Made by a program: the position numbers and the translations under genes. DNA of 64,000 nt from 58-81 sp012729145. Lineage in GTDB: Bacteria; Synergistota; Synergistia; Synergistales; Thermovirgaceae. A model generated the notes under the pieces. The model saw nothing but the letters and a program-made list of their open reading frames with translations, had not been told where the DNA came from and did not search any database. Below are positions 41,547-49,883 of this stretch, in pieces; positions within the stretch are counted from its first letter, which is position 1, and each line of letters opens with the position of its first letter. The stretch is from assembly GCA_040770625.1 (NCBI GenBank), contig JAXGIW010000002.1, positions 186,001 to 250,000 on the forward strand. Reading direction: 5' to 3'.

Positions 41547-42662
41547 TTGTCCCTTAGACCTACCAGGATCGAGGTCAACCTGGAGAACCTTGCTTTCAAT
41601 TTCAGCTCCATCTCGGATTTTCTCAACCCTGGGTGCAGCCTCATGGCAGTCGTAAAAGCCAACGGCTACGGCCTGGGTGCCGCGCAGGTAGCCAGGGTCT
41701 TCCAGGAAGCCGGCTGTCAGCGTTTCGCCGTTGCAACTCCCGACGAGGCCGTGGAATTGAGGGAGAACGGACTAAGCGAACCTATCCTTGTCCTTGGACC
41801 TTCCCCTCGGGATGCGGCAGAACCATTTGTAGCCATGGACATCAGCGCGGCATGCACCGACCTGTCCTTTGCCGAGGCCATGAGCAGGGCCGCTTCGGCC
41901 CAGGGGAAGACCGCTCGCCTTCATCTGAAGGTAGATACGGGCATGGGAAGGATAGGCTTTCTTCCGAAAGATGTTCCGGAAAAGGTGGAGAAGATCCTCC
42001 ATCTTCCGGGTATCGATCTGGAGGGAATTTTCACTCACTTCGCCTGTGCCGACGAGAGGAACCCAGAGTATACCCACATCCAGTTCGGGAGGTTCGGTGA
42101 GGTCCTGGACATGCTCCGTTCACGCAACGTCCGGTTCAGGATCAGGCATGTCTGCAACAGCGCCGGAACGGTGAATTTCCCCGAGATGCACCTTGACGCA
42201 GCAAGGCCCGGGCTGATCCTTTACGGTATGTGGCCTTCCCCCTACTGCAAGAAGAGTGTAGAGCTCAAGCCCGTATTCGAGGTCAAGACCTCCGTCGCTC
42301 TTGTTAGGGAGCTGCCTCCCTTCAGCGGGGTCGGCTACGGTCTCAAGTACATGACCCGTGGGACTGAACGAGTGGCCATTCTCCCCATTGGCTATCACGA
42401 CGGCTACACCAGGCCCCTTTCCATGAAAGCCTCGGTCCTCATCCGGGGTAAAAGGGCTCCGCTGATCGGCAGCATCTGCATGGACCAGACCATGGTAGAC
42501 ATCACCCATATCCCGGGAGTTATCCCCGGTGACGAGGTAGTCCTTGTTGGAAGCCAGGGGCGGGAATCCGTCACACCGGAGGAGATAGCCGGTCTGTTGG
42601 GCACGATCAACTACGAGGTTACAAGCCTCTTCGGACCGAGAGTGCCGAGGGTCTACATTTAA
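41547..42662 (+). CDS. alr: Alanine racemase
   Basis: A 371-residue PLP enzyme making D-alanine for peptidoglycan, or converting D-alanine for catabolism. The PLP Lys is in MAVVKANGYGLGA near residue 39, the barrel has LKVDTGMGRIGF and FTHFACAD, and the catalytic Tyr is in GVGYGLKYM near residue 260. SICMDQTMVDIT completes the set. The start is TTG 41547 after AAAGGAGGAT. It follows the AGCS symporter, which suggests shared use of alanine. Confidence 0.96.
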   Translation: MSLRPTRIEVNLENLAFNFSSISDFLNPGCSLMAVVKANGYGLGAAQVARVFQEAGCQRFAVATPDEAVELRENGLSEPILVLGPSPRDAAEPFVAMDISAACTDLSFAEAMSRAASAQGKTARLHLKVDTGMGRIGFLPKDVPEKVEKILHLPGIDLEGIFTHFACADERNPEYTHIQFGRFGEVLDMLRSRNVRFRIRHVCNSAGTVNFPEMHLDAARPGLILYGMWPSPYCKKSVELKPVFEVKTSVALVRELPPFSGVGYGLKYMTRGTERVAILPIGYHDGYTRPLSMKASVLIRGKRAPLIGSICMDQTMVDITHIPGVIPGDEVVLVGSQGRESVTPEEIAGLLGTINYEVTSLFGPRVPRVYI

Positions 42663-42704
42663 AGGACCGGAGGGACCGTCCCTGATCAGAGCAGACAGAT
42701 CCCG

Positions 42705-42730
42705 ACGGCGGCCCTGGGCCGCCGTTTTTT
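42705..42730 (+). terminator. Intrinsic terminator after alr
   Basis: ACGGCGGCC (42705-42713), loop CTG, GGCCGCCGT (42717-42725), T residues to 42730. A TATAAT at 42749-42754 just downstream may be the -10 of a transketolase promoter, but no good -35 is seen. Confidence 0.9.
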
Positions 42731-42814
42731 CGGTGGGTTCGTTAGGGTTATAATCCTTGGAGTGCCGAGATCGATACCCTTGAACTTTTCAGGGCATAGC
42801 AGGGAGGATGGCTT

Positions 42815-44758
42815 ATGAGAGACCTTAAGGATGCTTTCGCGGGATTCCCGGAAAGGCTCCTGGGAGACAGGGGCGCAGCCTTGATAGATGAAGCGGCCCG
42901 GGAGTGCAGATCCTGGGCGGTGACCATGACCTCGGCGGCGGGGAGCGGTCACCCGGCGGGTTCTTTGTCCAGCATGGAGATGTACCTGATGGTTTACGGC
43001 GCGGCCAACATCACCCCGGAAAATTTCCATGGCCTCGAAAGGGACTTCGTGGTGGTAAGCCACGGCCATACCTCTCCCGGAGCCTACTCCGTACTCGCCA
43101 GATACGGTTTTGTGTCTTCCGAAGATGCCATGGCCCACTTTCGTCAGGCGGGAAGCACCTTCCAGGGGCACGTCGAAAGGGTGGTCCCGGGGATTGACTG
43201 GGGGAGCGGCAACCTCGGACAGGGCCTCTCCGCTGGCGTAGGATTTGCCCTGGCCATAAGGGCCAGGAAAAGGAAGGATCACGTCTACGTCCTGATGAGT
43301 GACGGGGAACAGGTCAAGGGGCAGATTGCCGAAGCCAGGAGGATCGCCTCCCATCACGGTTTGGCGGGAATAACGGCCCTGGTTGACTGCAACAACATCC
43401 AGATATCCGGCCGGACCCATGACATCATGAAAGCTGATATTCCGTCCCTTTGGAAGGTCGACGGGTGGGGCGTCATCGAATGCGACGGACACGATACCCG
43501 GAACCTTTACAAGGCCCTGGCCGAGGCAAGGACCAGTCGCGGACCGACGGTGATCATCTGTCATACACTGATGGGGAAGGGGGTCTCCTTCATGGAGGGA
43601 GTCCCCGATTACCATGGGAAGGCTGCCTCGGGGGAGTACTACAAGGAGGCCATGAGAGAGCTTGGGGCGTCACCGGAACTGCTTGACAAGGCTTTCATGA
43701 AACGCAACTCTGGCGAATTTGCCAAGCCGTCAGGACCGGATGCAAAAGTCCTCTCGATCAATACCGGTGAACCCAGGACCTACTATCCCGACAAACAGAC
43801 CGATAACCGGTCCGGCTTCGGGAACGCCCTTGAAGACATCGGCAGGCTCAACTACAGCGACCCGGACAGAACACCATTACTTGTATTCGACTGCGACCTT
43901 GCAGGCTCCGTCAAGGTAGAAGGTTTTGCCAAAGCCTGCCCCGAATGGTTCATCGAGACCGGGATCCAGGAGCACTCCACGGCGACAGCAGCTGGCGCTG
44001 CCTCTGTCTGCGGTGTTACGAGCCTTTGGGCCGATTTCGGGGTATTCGGTCTTGCAGAGGCCTACAACCAGCAGAGGTTGAACGACATCAACCACTCCAG
44101 TCTGAAACTTGTGCTGACCCACGTTGGCCTGGACGTGGGCGAGGACGGCGAGACTCACCAGAGCATCGACTATATCGGTCTCCTCAGGAACTTGTTCGGT
44201 TGGCGGCTTCTCGTGCCTGCTGACCCTAACCAGGCCGACCGGATGACCCGCTGGGCCCTTTCCGAACCGGGGAACATCTGCATCGCCATGGGGCGAAGCA
44301 AAATACCCGTCGTGACCGATGAGAAGGGAGAGCCCTTTTTCGGTGGTGGATACGTATTCCGCTACGGTGTCCTGGACCTTCTGAGAAGAGGCGGGGATGC
44401 GGCAGTCATTACCACGGGCCATATGGCCTCAAGGGCATTGAAGGCCTGGGAGATCCTGAAGGACCAGGGGGTCGAGGTCTCCGTCTATCATGCCGGCTGT
44501 CCCCTTCACATGGAAAGCGCCGCAATCGCGGAAGCTGCCCGCACAGGGAGGATCGTGACCTTTGAGGACCACCACGCCTCATCAGGGTTGGGGTCAATTG
44601 TGGCCTCGAAACTGCTCAAGACGGGCAACTGCTGCCATATCCGGACCCTTGGCGTCACCAGGTACGGTGATTCGGGTTCTTCTTCCGATGTCCTTTCTGC
44701 CATGGCTCTTGACCCGGAAGACCTGGCGGCAGCCGTAAGAAGCCTGATGGCCCTGTAG
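42815..44758 (+). CDS. tkt: Transketolase
   Basis: A 647-residue full-length thiamine diphosphate enzyme of the non-oxidative pentose phosphate pathway. The N-terminal domain has SAAGSGHPAGSLS, SHGHTSPGAYS, GNLGQGLSAGVG, the ThDP/metal motif MSDGEQVKGQ with DCNNIQISG, and the middle domain has IETGIQEHS with the catalytic Glu. Some residues differ from the Escherichia type (SPGAYS region, GVTSLWADFG), so it belongs to an archaeal/clostridial-like branch, but as one chain rather than the usual two. GGGAGG precedes ATG 42815. exbB starts 12 bases after its stop. Confidence 0.93.
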   Translation: MRDLKDAFAGFPERLLGDRGAALIDEAARECRSWAVTMTSAAGSGHPAGSLSSMEMYLMVYGAANITPENFHGLERDFVVVSHGHTSPGAYSVLARYGFVSSEDAMAHFRQAGSTFQGHVERVVPGIDWGSGNLGQGLSAGVGFALAIRARKRKDHVYVLMSDGEQVKGQIAEARRIASHHGLAGITALVDCNNIQISGRTHDIMKADIPSLWKVDGWGVIECDGHDTRNLYKALAEARTSRGPTVIICHTLMGKGVSFMEGVPDYHGKAASGEYYKEAMRELGASPELLDKAFMKRNSGEFAKPSGPDAKVLSINTGEPRTYYPDKQTDNRSGFGNALEDIGRLNYSDPDRTPLLVFDCDLAGSVKVEGFAKACPEWFIETGIQEHSTATAAGAASVCGVTSLWADFGVFGLAEAYNQQRLNDINHSSLKLVLTHVGLDVGEDGETHQSIDYIGLLRNLFGWRLLVPADPNQADRMTRWALSEPGNICIAMGRSKIPVVTDEKGEPFFGGGYVFRYGVLDLLRRGGDAAVITTGHMASRALKAWEILKDQGVEVSVYHAGCPLHMESAAIAEAARTGRIVTFEDHHASSGLGSIVASKLLKTGNCCHIRTLGVTRYGDSGSSSDVLSAMALDPEDLAAAVRSLMAL

Positions 44759-44770
44759 AGTGAGGCTGAA

Positions 44771-45406
44771 ATGGAACTGATGGATCTGGGCGGTCCTGTA
44801 ATGTGGGTGATCCTGGGGCTATCGGTACTGGGGGGAGCGATCGTCCTGGAGAGATTGTGGTTCATCTTCAGGGCATCCACCGATCCCTCCTCGCTTGAGC
44901 TTGCCCTGGGAGACCTGATATATCACGGGAAAAAGGAAGATGCCTCCCGCCTTGTCAGGGGAAGCGACAGCTCCCTTCACAGGCTTTTCAGGGTGGCCGT
45001 TGACCACTGGGAAGTGGACCCCGAGGCCATGCAGGTTCTTCTCGAACAGGAGGTCAGGAGAGAGATTTTCCGTTGGGAGAGGGGCCTGGGATTTCTGGCC
45101 ACCATTGCCAGGGTTACGCCTCTGCTGGGGCTTCTGGGGACGGTTATCGGCATGATCGATGTCTTCCGGAACCTTCCGGGGATGACGGGTTCAAGTATGG
45201 CGGTGATGGCCGGAGGTATATGGAAGGCCCTTCTGACGACTGTTGCCGGACTTTCCGTGGCTGTTCCGCTGATCCTTTTCCACGCCTTTCTCTCTGTTCG
45301 CCTGGAGAGAGCCGAAGAGATGCTCTGGCGAGGAGTGGACTTCATGGTCCGCGAAAAGGTACTGAGGTCTGACAGGAATGAAGGTCCGGACTCCCAGGTT
45401 CTGTAA
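44771..45406 (+). CDS. exbB: ExbB/TolQ-type proton channel subunit
   Basis: A 211-residue inner-membrane protein with three hydrophobic segments (about residues 10-28, 108-130 and 153-176). VTPLLGLLGTVIGMIDVFRN and IWKALLTTVAGLSVAVPLIL are the conserved pore helices, cited as regions. With ExbD it uses the proton gradient to energise TonB. Order and neighbours (exbD, tonB, a receptor) favour ExbB over TolQ or MotA. It starts 12 bases after tkt and its 3' end overlaps the binding-protein gene by 29 bases. Confidence 0.9.
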   Translation: MELMDLGGPVMWVILGLSVLGGAIVLERLWFIFRASTDPSSLELALGDLIYHGKKEDASRLVRGSDSSLHRLFRVAVDHWEVDPEAMQVLLEQEVRREIFRWERGLGFLATIARVTPLLGLLGTVIGMIDVFRNLPGMTGSSMAVMAGGIWKALLTTVAGLSVAVPLILFHAFLSVRLERAEEMLWRGVDFMVREKVLRSDRNEGPDSQVL

Positions 45407-46265
45407 CTTCCTTCTTTTCCTCATCCTTTGCCTTTTTGACCCCCGCTGCCCGGTTGCGGCGGACCAGGGGCCTGCTCCCGACAGGATCGTTTCGCTAGCC
45501 CCGTCGATCACCGAGAGCCTCTTCGCAATAGGGGCCGGTGAAAGGGTCGTCGGCGTGACGGATCACGACGTCTTTCCTGAAGAGGTCAAGGTCATACCTT
45601 CCGTGGGAGGTTACTACGACCCATCTCTGGAGAGGATCCTTGCCCTCTCCCCGCAACTGGTGATAGGTATAGCCACTTTCCATGGGAAACTCCTCGAAAG
45701 GCTGGAGACCCTCGGTGTTGACACCCTCCCCCTGACGATCCATCGGGGCCTGGACGGGGTCAGGGAGTGTATTTTCAGCCTGGGTTCGAGGCTGAACAGA
45801 GAGAACGAGGCCCGGGAGGTCCTGGAAGGGATAGAGAAGGATCTCAAGGAGGTAAGGGAGGAGGTGACCCGCGCCTTTCCCGATGGCCCCCCGACGCTTC
45901 TGGTGGTTGTGTGGCACGACCCCCTCACTGTGGCGGGAGGCGTGAACTACATCGACGATATCATGAAGATCATAGGCATTCCCAATGCCGCGTCAGACAT
46001 AAGGTACACCTTCCCCCGGATGGACCCGGAGGGCATTGTCTCCAGGGATCCGGATATTATTCTGGTACCCAGAACAGAAAGGGGGATGTCTCTTCCTCCG
46101 GAGTTGCTTATGGAGACCCTGAAGGGTTTCCCCATTTCCGCTGTGAGGAGCGGGAGGGTGGCTTCCGTTCATGCGGACCTGTTGTTCCATCCGGGGCCAA
46201 GAGTGGCAGAGGCTGCCAAAAGCCTCCTGGAGGCAGCCGTAAGCCTTGGAGGTGGTGAGAAATGA
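45378..46265 (+). CDS. BtuF-like periplasmic cobalamin/Fe-chelate-binding protein
   Basis: A 295-residue secreted ABC-type binding protein of the TroA/BtuF fold. It has a signal peptide (residues 1-28; NFLLFLILCLF core, then VAAD), the family start RIVSLAPSITESLFAIGAGERVVGVT (region), SVGGYYDPSLERILAL, and the C-terminal lobe RSGRVASVHADLLFHPGPR. BtuF and heme/siderophore binding proteins share this pattern. The cobalamin riboswitch and receptor 1.5 kb downstream favour B12. It sits between exbB and exbD, an odd place, and overlaps both. No permease or ATPase gene is in the window. Confidence 0.85.
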   Translation: MKVRTPRFCNFLLFLILCLFDPRCPVAADQGPAPDRIVSLAPSITESLFAIGAGERVVGVTDHDVFPEEVKVIPSVGGYYDPSLERILALSPQLVIGIATFHGKLLERLETLGVDTLPLTIHRGLDGVRECIFSLGSRLNRENEAREVLEGIEKDLKEVREEVTRAFPDGPPTLLVVVWHDPLTVAGGVNYIDDIMKIIGIPNAASDIRYTFPRMDPEGIVSRDPDIILVPRTERGMSLPPELLMETLKGFPISAVRSGRVASVHADLLFHPGPRVAEAAKSLLEAAVSLGGGEK

Positions 46266-46657
46266 AATGTCCCAGGACGAGGCGAAGCCTTCCGGATGTA
46301 GAACTGACGCCCCTTGTAGACGTCCTGTTCATGCTTATCGTCTTCTTCGTACTGACGGCGGTCTTTTCAGAACCGGCCCTTCCCGTGAAACTTCCTGGCG
46401 GCACCGGTGAAGAGGTTCCGGGTGGATCTCTCACGCTTTCCATAGACAAGAACGGCGGTATCTTTATCGGCGAAAGGGAACTTTCCAGGGATCAGGCCGT
46501 CGGGGAGGCGGTGATCCATTTCGGGAAGGGCGAAAGGATCGTTATTGCGGCGGACCGGGAGGTCCCTTACGGGACAGTGGTGTCCCTTCTTGAAGAACTG
46601 AGGGGGGCAGGGGTCGACTCTGCCGGGCTTCTCGTGGATTCCGGCGTCGATCAATGA
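46262..46657 (+). CDS. exbD: ExbD-type biopolymer transport protein
   Basis: A 131-residue protein with one N-terminal membrane helix carrying the functional Asp in LTPLVDVLFMLIVFFVLT (about residues 16-33) and a periplasmic domain (DKNGGIFIGE, VIAADREVPYGTVVSLLEEL). It overlaps the binding-protein stop (ATGA) and the tonB start (ATGA). Confidence 0.92.
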   Translation: MKCPRTRRSLPDVELTPLVDVLFMLIVFFVLTAVFSEPALPVKLPGGTGEEVPGGSLTLSIDKNGGIFIGERELSRDQAVGEAVIHFGKGERIVIAADREVPYGTVVSLLEELRGAGVDSAGLLVDSGVDQ

Positions 46658-47304
46658 AAAAGTGGCTCCTTTTTCTCGTCGTAAGCCTCTGTCTTCACTT
46701 CCTCGTGCTGGGGCTTGGCCGTTCTCCGGCCGTGCCCGAGGTTGCCACTCCTTCTGTGATCGTTCTGGAGCTGGAGATGAGGAGCGTTCCTCATTCTTTG
46801 GCGCCGGCCGAGAGCAACCCAACACCTCCTGTTCCGGCGACAGCTACACAGCCCGTCAAGGAAGCCTTGGCCGAAAGAAAGCCAGTTAAGACAAAACCTC
46901 TTGCGCCCTCTGAGATTCCCACGGGAGATGAAAAATCCGAAGCCGCCCCGGAGAGAGAAAGTACTGCCTCTGAACCCCAGGAAGTGCCAACAACAGTGAA
47001 CGAAGCCGTCAGTTCTGAAGAAAGGGCCCATGGAGATGCGATCCCCCGTGAGGTTGCAGCGTCTGATGTCATTGACAGGGTTCGGCCTCTTTACCCTCTT
47101 GCCAGCAGAAGGAGAGGGGAAGAGGGGGAAGTTCGTATCCTGGTGAAGCTGGGACCCGGCGGGGAGCTTCTTTCGGTGGAGGTCGTCAACTCCAGCGGTT
47201 ATCCTTCACTGGACGGTTCAGCGCTGGCGGCGGTGAAGAAATGGAGATTCTCGCCCCGTTCCCCTGAGGAGCTGATAGTGCCTTTTATATTCCGGCTGGA
47301 GTGA
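46654..47304 (+). CDS. tonB: TonB energy-transducing protein
   Basis: A 216-residue TonB. It has an N-terminal signal anchor (residues 3-22), a long Pro/Glu/Lys-rich spacer (about 45-130) to cross the periplasm, and the C-terminal TonB domain (about 135-216) with RPLYPLASRRRGEEGEVRI, VNSSGYPSLDGSALAAVKKW and FSPR. It links ExbB/ExbD to the outer-membrane receptor encoded next. Starts inside the exbD stop codon. Confidence 0.92.
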   Translation: MKKWLLFLVVSLCLHFLVLGLGRSPAVPEVATPSVIVLELEMRSVPHSLAPAESNPTPPVPATATQPVKEALAERKPVKTKPLAPSEIPTGDEKSEAAPERESTASEPQEVPTTVNEAVSSEERAHGDAIPREVAASDVIDRVRPLYPLASRRRGEEGEVRILVKLGPGGELLSVEVVNSSGYPSLDGSALAAVKKWRFSPRSPEELIVPFIFRLE

Positions 47305-47311
47305 GGAAAGG

Positions 47312-47590
47312 CAAGGGAAGAACGTAAATCGTGAATCGGAAAACCCTAAGGCATAAACGGTGAATGGTAAACCCTGATACAGATAGTATAATGCCTGGAG
47401 GTGCTTCCCAGACCCTGCTGTCATCTTGAGGAGCCTAGCGACCGAAGCGGAACGTCAGCCTAACGACGGGGATCTGAACTTTCCTTCCGCTTTTGGGTTC
47501 CCGTCTCCTGCCCTGTTATCCTGTCTCCTCATTTTCACGATTGACTATTTACGGTTTACCTGCCGCCCCTATCATTGACTAGCCCCCCTT
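47312..47590. repeat. Repeat-rich spacer between tonB and the cobalamin riboswitch
   Basis: No gene seen. CGTAAATCGTGAATC (47324-47338) and TAAACGGTGAATGGTAAACC (47354-47373) are similar to each other and, inverted, to TTCACGATTGACTATTTACGGTTTACC at 47534-47560 (cited by position). In between, CATCTTGAGGAGCCTAGCGAC (about 47422-47442) with GGGATCT downstream resembles the widespread GAGGAGC...GCGACGAAG palindromic intergenic repeat. A related TTCACTGTTGACCGTTAACG occurs at 27912-27931. These look like dispersed small repeats rather than regulation. Confidence 0.5.
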
Positions 47591-47594
47591 TTCT

Positions 47595-47765
47595 GGTGTA
47601 TCCTCGTCATCGTTATACCATGTGGGAACCCCCCCGGTGACGGGAATCCGGTGAGATGCCGGAGCGGCCCCGCCACTGTAACCGGGACGAAACCGCAACT
47701 TTTGCCACTGGCTTTTGCCGGGAAGGCGCGGGAGTAGGAGGAACGGAAGCCAGGAGACCGGCCGG
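47595..47765 (+). promoter_or_regulatory. Cobalamin riboswitch
   Basis: The class core is clear: GGGAA then CCGGTGA (47624-47640), GGAATCCGGTGAGATGCCGG, the B12-box GCGGCCCCGCCACTGTAA (47664-47681), CCACTGG (47705-47711), GGGAAGGCG and the closing GAAGCCAGGAGACCGG (47746-47761). It lies just ahead of the TonB-dependent receptor gene. Adenosylcobalamin binding is expected to switch the receptor off. Confidence 0.95.
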
Positions 47766-47811
47766 GGGGAGGGAACCATGTGTCATGCGCGGGCGTGGCA
47801 CGACAGAAGAT

Positions 47812-47848
47812 CCGCCCTCCAGGGCGGCCTGGCGTGTCGGGCCGCCCT
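47812..47848 (+). terminator. Expression platform with two exclusive hairpins
   Basis: AGGGCGGC (47821-47828) can pair upstream with CCGCCCT (47812-47818) or downstream with GCCGCCCT (47841-47848), but not both. The downstream stem is followed by ATTTCGTT and stands 23 bases before the receptor start. One form is likely the terminator or sequestering hairpin and the other its competitor. Confidence 0.6.
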
Positions 47849-47871
47849 ATTTCGTTGGGAGGGACGGCTTG

Positions 47872-49737
47872 ATGAGAAAGGTTTCGGCAGCAGTTTCATT
47901 GTTGGTGACCGGTCTGTTCTTTTTATGCGCTGGAAGTCGGTTTGCCTGGGCGGAGACAGTCTTCGTCGAACCGGAGGTGGTCACGGGGAGCAGGATCTAT
48001 ACGGAACTGTCCGAGGTCCCGGCCCCTACCTACGTGATCACGGCGGAAGAGATAGCTGTCAGCGGAGCCATGGACCTTGGAACACTGCTGGATCGTAACA
48101 TTCCCGGGGTCTTCATGAAAAAGAAGACAGGAGTGTCGCAGCAGTCCGAGGTTGTGATCAGGGGTATAACCACGGAGATACTGGTGCTGGTCGACGGCAT
48201 ACCCTATTACAGGTCTTCTCATCTCGCCGATGGTGCGACTGTTGATCTTCGTTCCTTCCCCCTGGAGAACATAGAACGGATAGAGATCGTTAAAGGGGGA
48301 GGTTCGGCGATCTACGGTTCGATGGCCGCAGGCGGTGTCCTTAACATAATCACGAAAAAAACTGTTGCGCCAGGCGGAATGATCCTTGCGGAAGCCGGCT
48401 CCAATGACTGGCGAAGGTATTATGTCTCAGGCAATGCGGTCGGGGGCGACCTGAGTGCCGGGATCTGGTACGAACGGATCGACGAAGGCCGGAAAAGGCT
48501 TTTTTACGATACTGTGCCTGAGAACAGGTTCGACTCACTGGAATACAAAGGAGATGCCTACGGCCTGGTTTTCAGCGGAAACAGGTGGGTGCTCAGAGCC
48601 ACTACCGGAGAATACCGCTACAAATACTTGACCCCCGGTTATCCATCCGGAACGGACCTGAATGACGAGAAAAAAGAGTACGGTCGATATTCTTTCCGCT
48701 ATGACGCAGATTCCTGGTACCTTCTGGCCGGCTACGATACGCAGAAATATGACATTCTTCAAAATACCGGTAATTTTTATGAAGACAGCGCCCTTACCGC
48801 CGAGTTCGGGGGCAGGAGCACAATGGACGAAGCCCTTGTTGCCTGGGGTGTCTATTATCGTTACGAGGAGACCGAATTCAGCGATGGCTGGGGGGATCCT
48901 GCGGTATCCAGGTACCGCTTCAACGTTGCTCCATTCGCGGAAGTTTCTTTCTCTGTCAGCGACTGGGTTGCGAACCTGGGCATGAGATACGAGATATGGA
49001 AACAGAAGTATAACGATCACGATGAAGTGGTCCCCAAGATCAGTATCCAGAGGCAGTTTGTAAACGGAAATATTTTTTACCTTGCTGCGTCAAGGGTTTT
49101 TGCGATGCCCAGTTTTTACGAGATGTACGCCGAAGGCACCTGGACGACGGGCAATGCGGACCTGAAGCCCGAAAAGGGCTGGAGTTACGAGGCCGGGATG
49201 AAGGGGCCGGATCAATACTCCTGGAGTGCGGGGGTCTTTTACACCGATCTGGAGGACAAGATCAAATCGGTCTACGATCCCGGGATCTTCAAATATACCT
49301 ATCTGAACCTTGCGGATTTCCGGACTTACGGAGTTGAGCTATCAAGAAGCTGGAAACTGGCGGAGAAATGGGTCTTTTCATTCAACGGTACCTGGCAGCA
49401 TCCCGAAGAGAAACAGAATTCCTCATCACCCTGGGTCAGGAGCTACGGCATTCCGGAATGGGAAATCGGGGGAGCCTTGAAGTATTACGACAGCCCCTGG
49501 GAAGTGATCCTCGACGTGTCATGGGCTGGCAACCGTGCCGGTGACGCAGGTTGGTACTGTTGGGATGCCGGGGATTATGTCCTTATGGATCTCGCGATCT
49601 CATGGGATTCGGGAGACAACCGAATATCCCTTTTCTGTAATAATATTCTGGACGAGAAATACACCTACAATTCGGCTGGCTGGCACTTCTACGGCCCGGA
49701 GCGGAGTTTCAGGTTACGTTGGGAGAGGCGATTCTAG
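47872..49737 (+). CDS. TonB-dependent outer-membrane receptor, probable cobalamin (BtuB-type)
   Basis: A 621-residue outer-membrane receptor. Signal peptide residues 1-27 end in FAWAE. A TonB box-like ETVFVEPEVV follows, then the plug (about 35-155) with VVIRGITTEILVLVDGIPYY, FPLENIERIEIVKGGGSAIYG and AGGVLNIITKK (regions). The rest is a barrel of alternating strands ending SFRLRWERRF with the terminal Phe needed for assembly. Length fits BtuB (about 600), and the B12 riboswitch upstream supports cobalamin. ATG 47872 follows GGGAGGGA by eight bases. Codon use is less GC-rich than the neighbours. Confidence 0.93.
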   Translation: MRKVSAAVSLLVTGLFFLCAGSRFAWAETVFVEPEVVTGSRIYTELSEVPAPTYVITAEEIAVSGAMDLGTLLDRNIPGVFMKKKTGVSQQSEVVIRGITTEILVLVDGIPYYRSSHLADGATVDLRSFPLENIERIEIVKGGGSAIYGSMAAGGVLNIITKKTVAPGGMILAEAGSNDWRRYYVSGNAVGGDLSAGIWYERIDEGRKRLFYDTVPENRFDSLEYKGDAYGLVFSGNRWVLRATTGEYRYKYLTPGYPSGTDLNDEKKEYGRYSFRYDADSWYLLAGYDTQKYDILQNTGNFYEDSALTAEFGGRSTMDEALVAWGVYYRYEETEFSDGWGDPAVSRYRFNVAPFAEVSFSVSDWVANLGMRYEIWKQKYNDHDEVVPKISIQRQFVNGNIFYLAASRVFAMPSFYEMYAEGTWTTGNADLKPEKGWSYEAGMKGPDQYSWSAGVFYTDLEDKIKSVYDPGIFKYTYLNLADFRTYGVELSRSWKLAEKWVFSFNGTWQHPEEKQNSSSPWVRSYGIPEWEIGGALKYYDSPWEVILDVSWAGNRAGDAGWYCWDAGDYVLMDLAISWDSGDNRISLFCNNILDEKYTYNSAGWHFYGPERSFRLRWERRF

Positions 49738-49760
49738 ATTTTCAGGCCAATAACACAGGA

Positions 49761-49789
49761 ACGGGGGCGCAAAAGAGCTCCCGTTTTTT
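49761..49789 (+). terminator. Intrinsic terminator after the receptor gene
   Basis: ACGGGGGC (49761-49768) and GCTCCCGT (49777-49784) pair (one G-T) around an eight-base loop, followed by T residues to 49789. Confidence 0.85.
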
Positions 49790-49883
49790 GTATGCCTTAC
49801 GCCTGATGTACAATAAAACCCGGCGGGCTATGACGCCCCCGACACAGATCACAAACACCCTTGCAATCCAGAGGAGAGAGACT

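Noticed and set aside
41772..42509. Open frames antisense to alr, and similar ones opposite tkt, carB and trmI
   Set aside because: High GC content gives long spurious antisense frames; the sense proteins are clear family members.
47656..47871. Open frame extending the receptor upstream through the riboswitch
   Set aside because: It runs through the conserved B12-box and platform; the signal peptide begins at ATG 47872 with a good ribosome-binding site.
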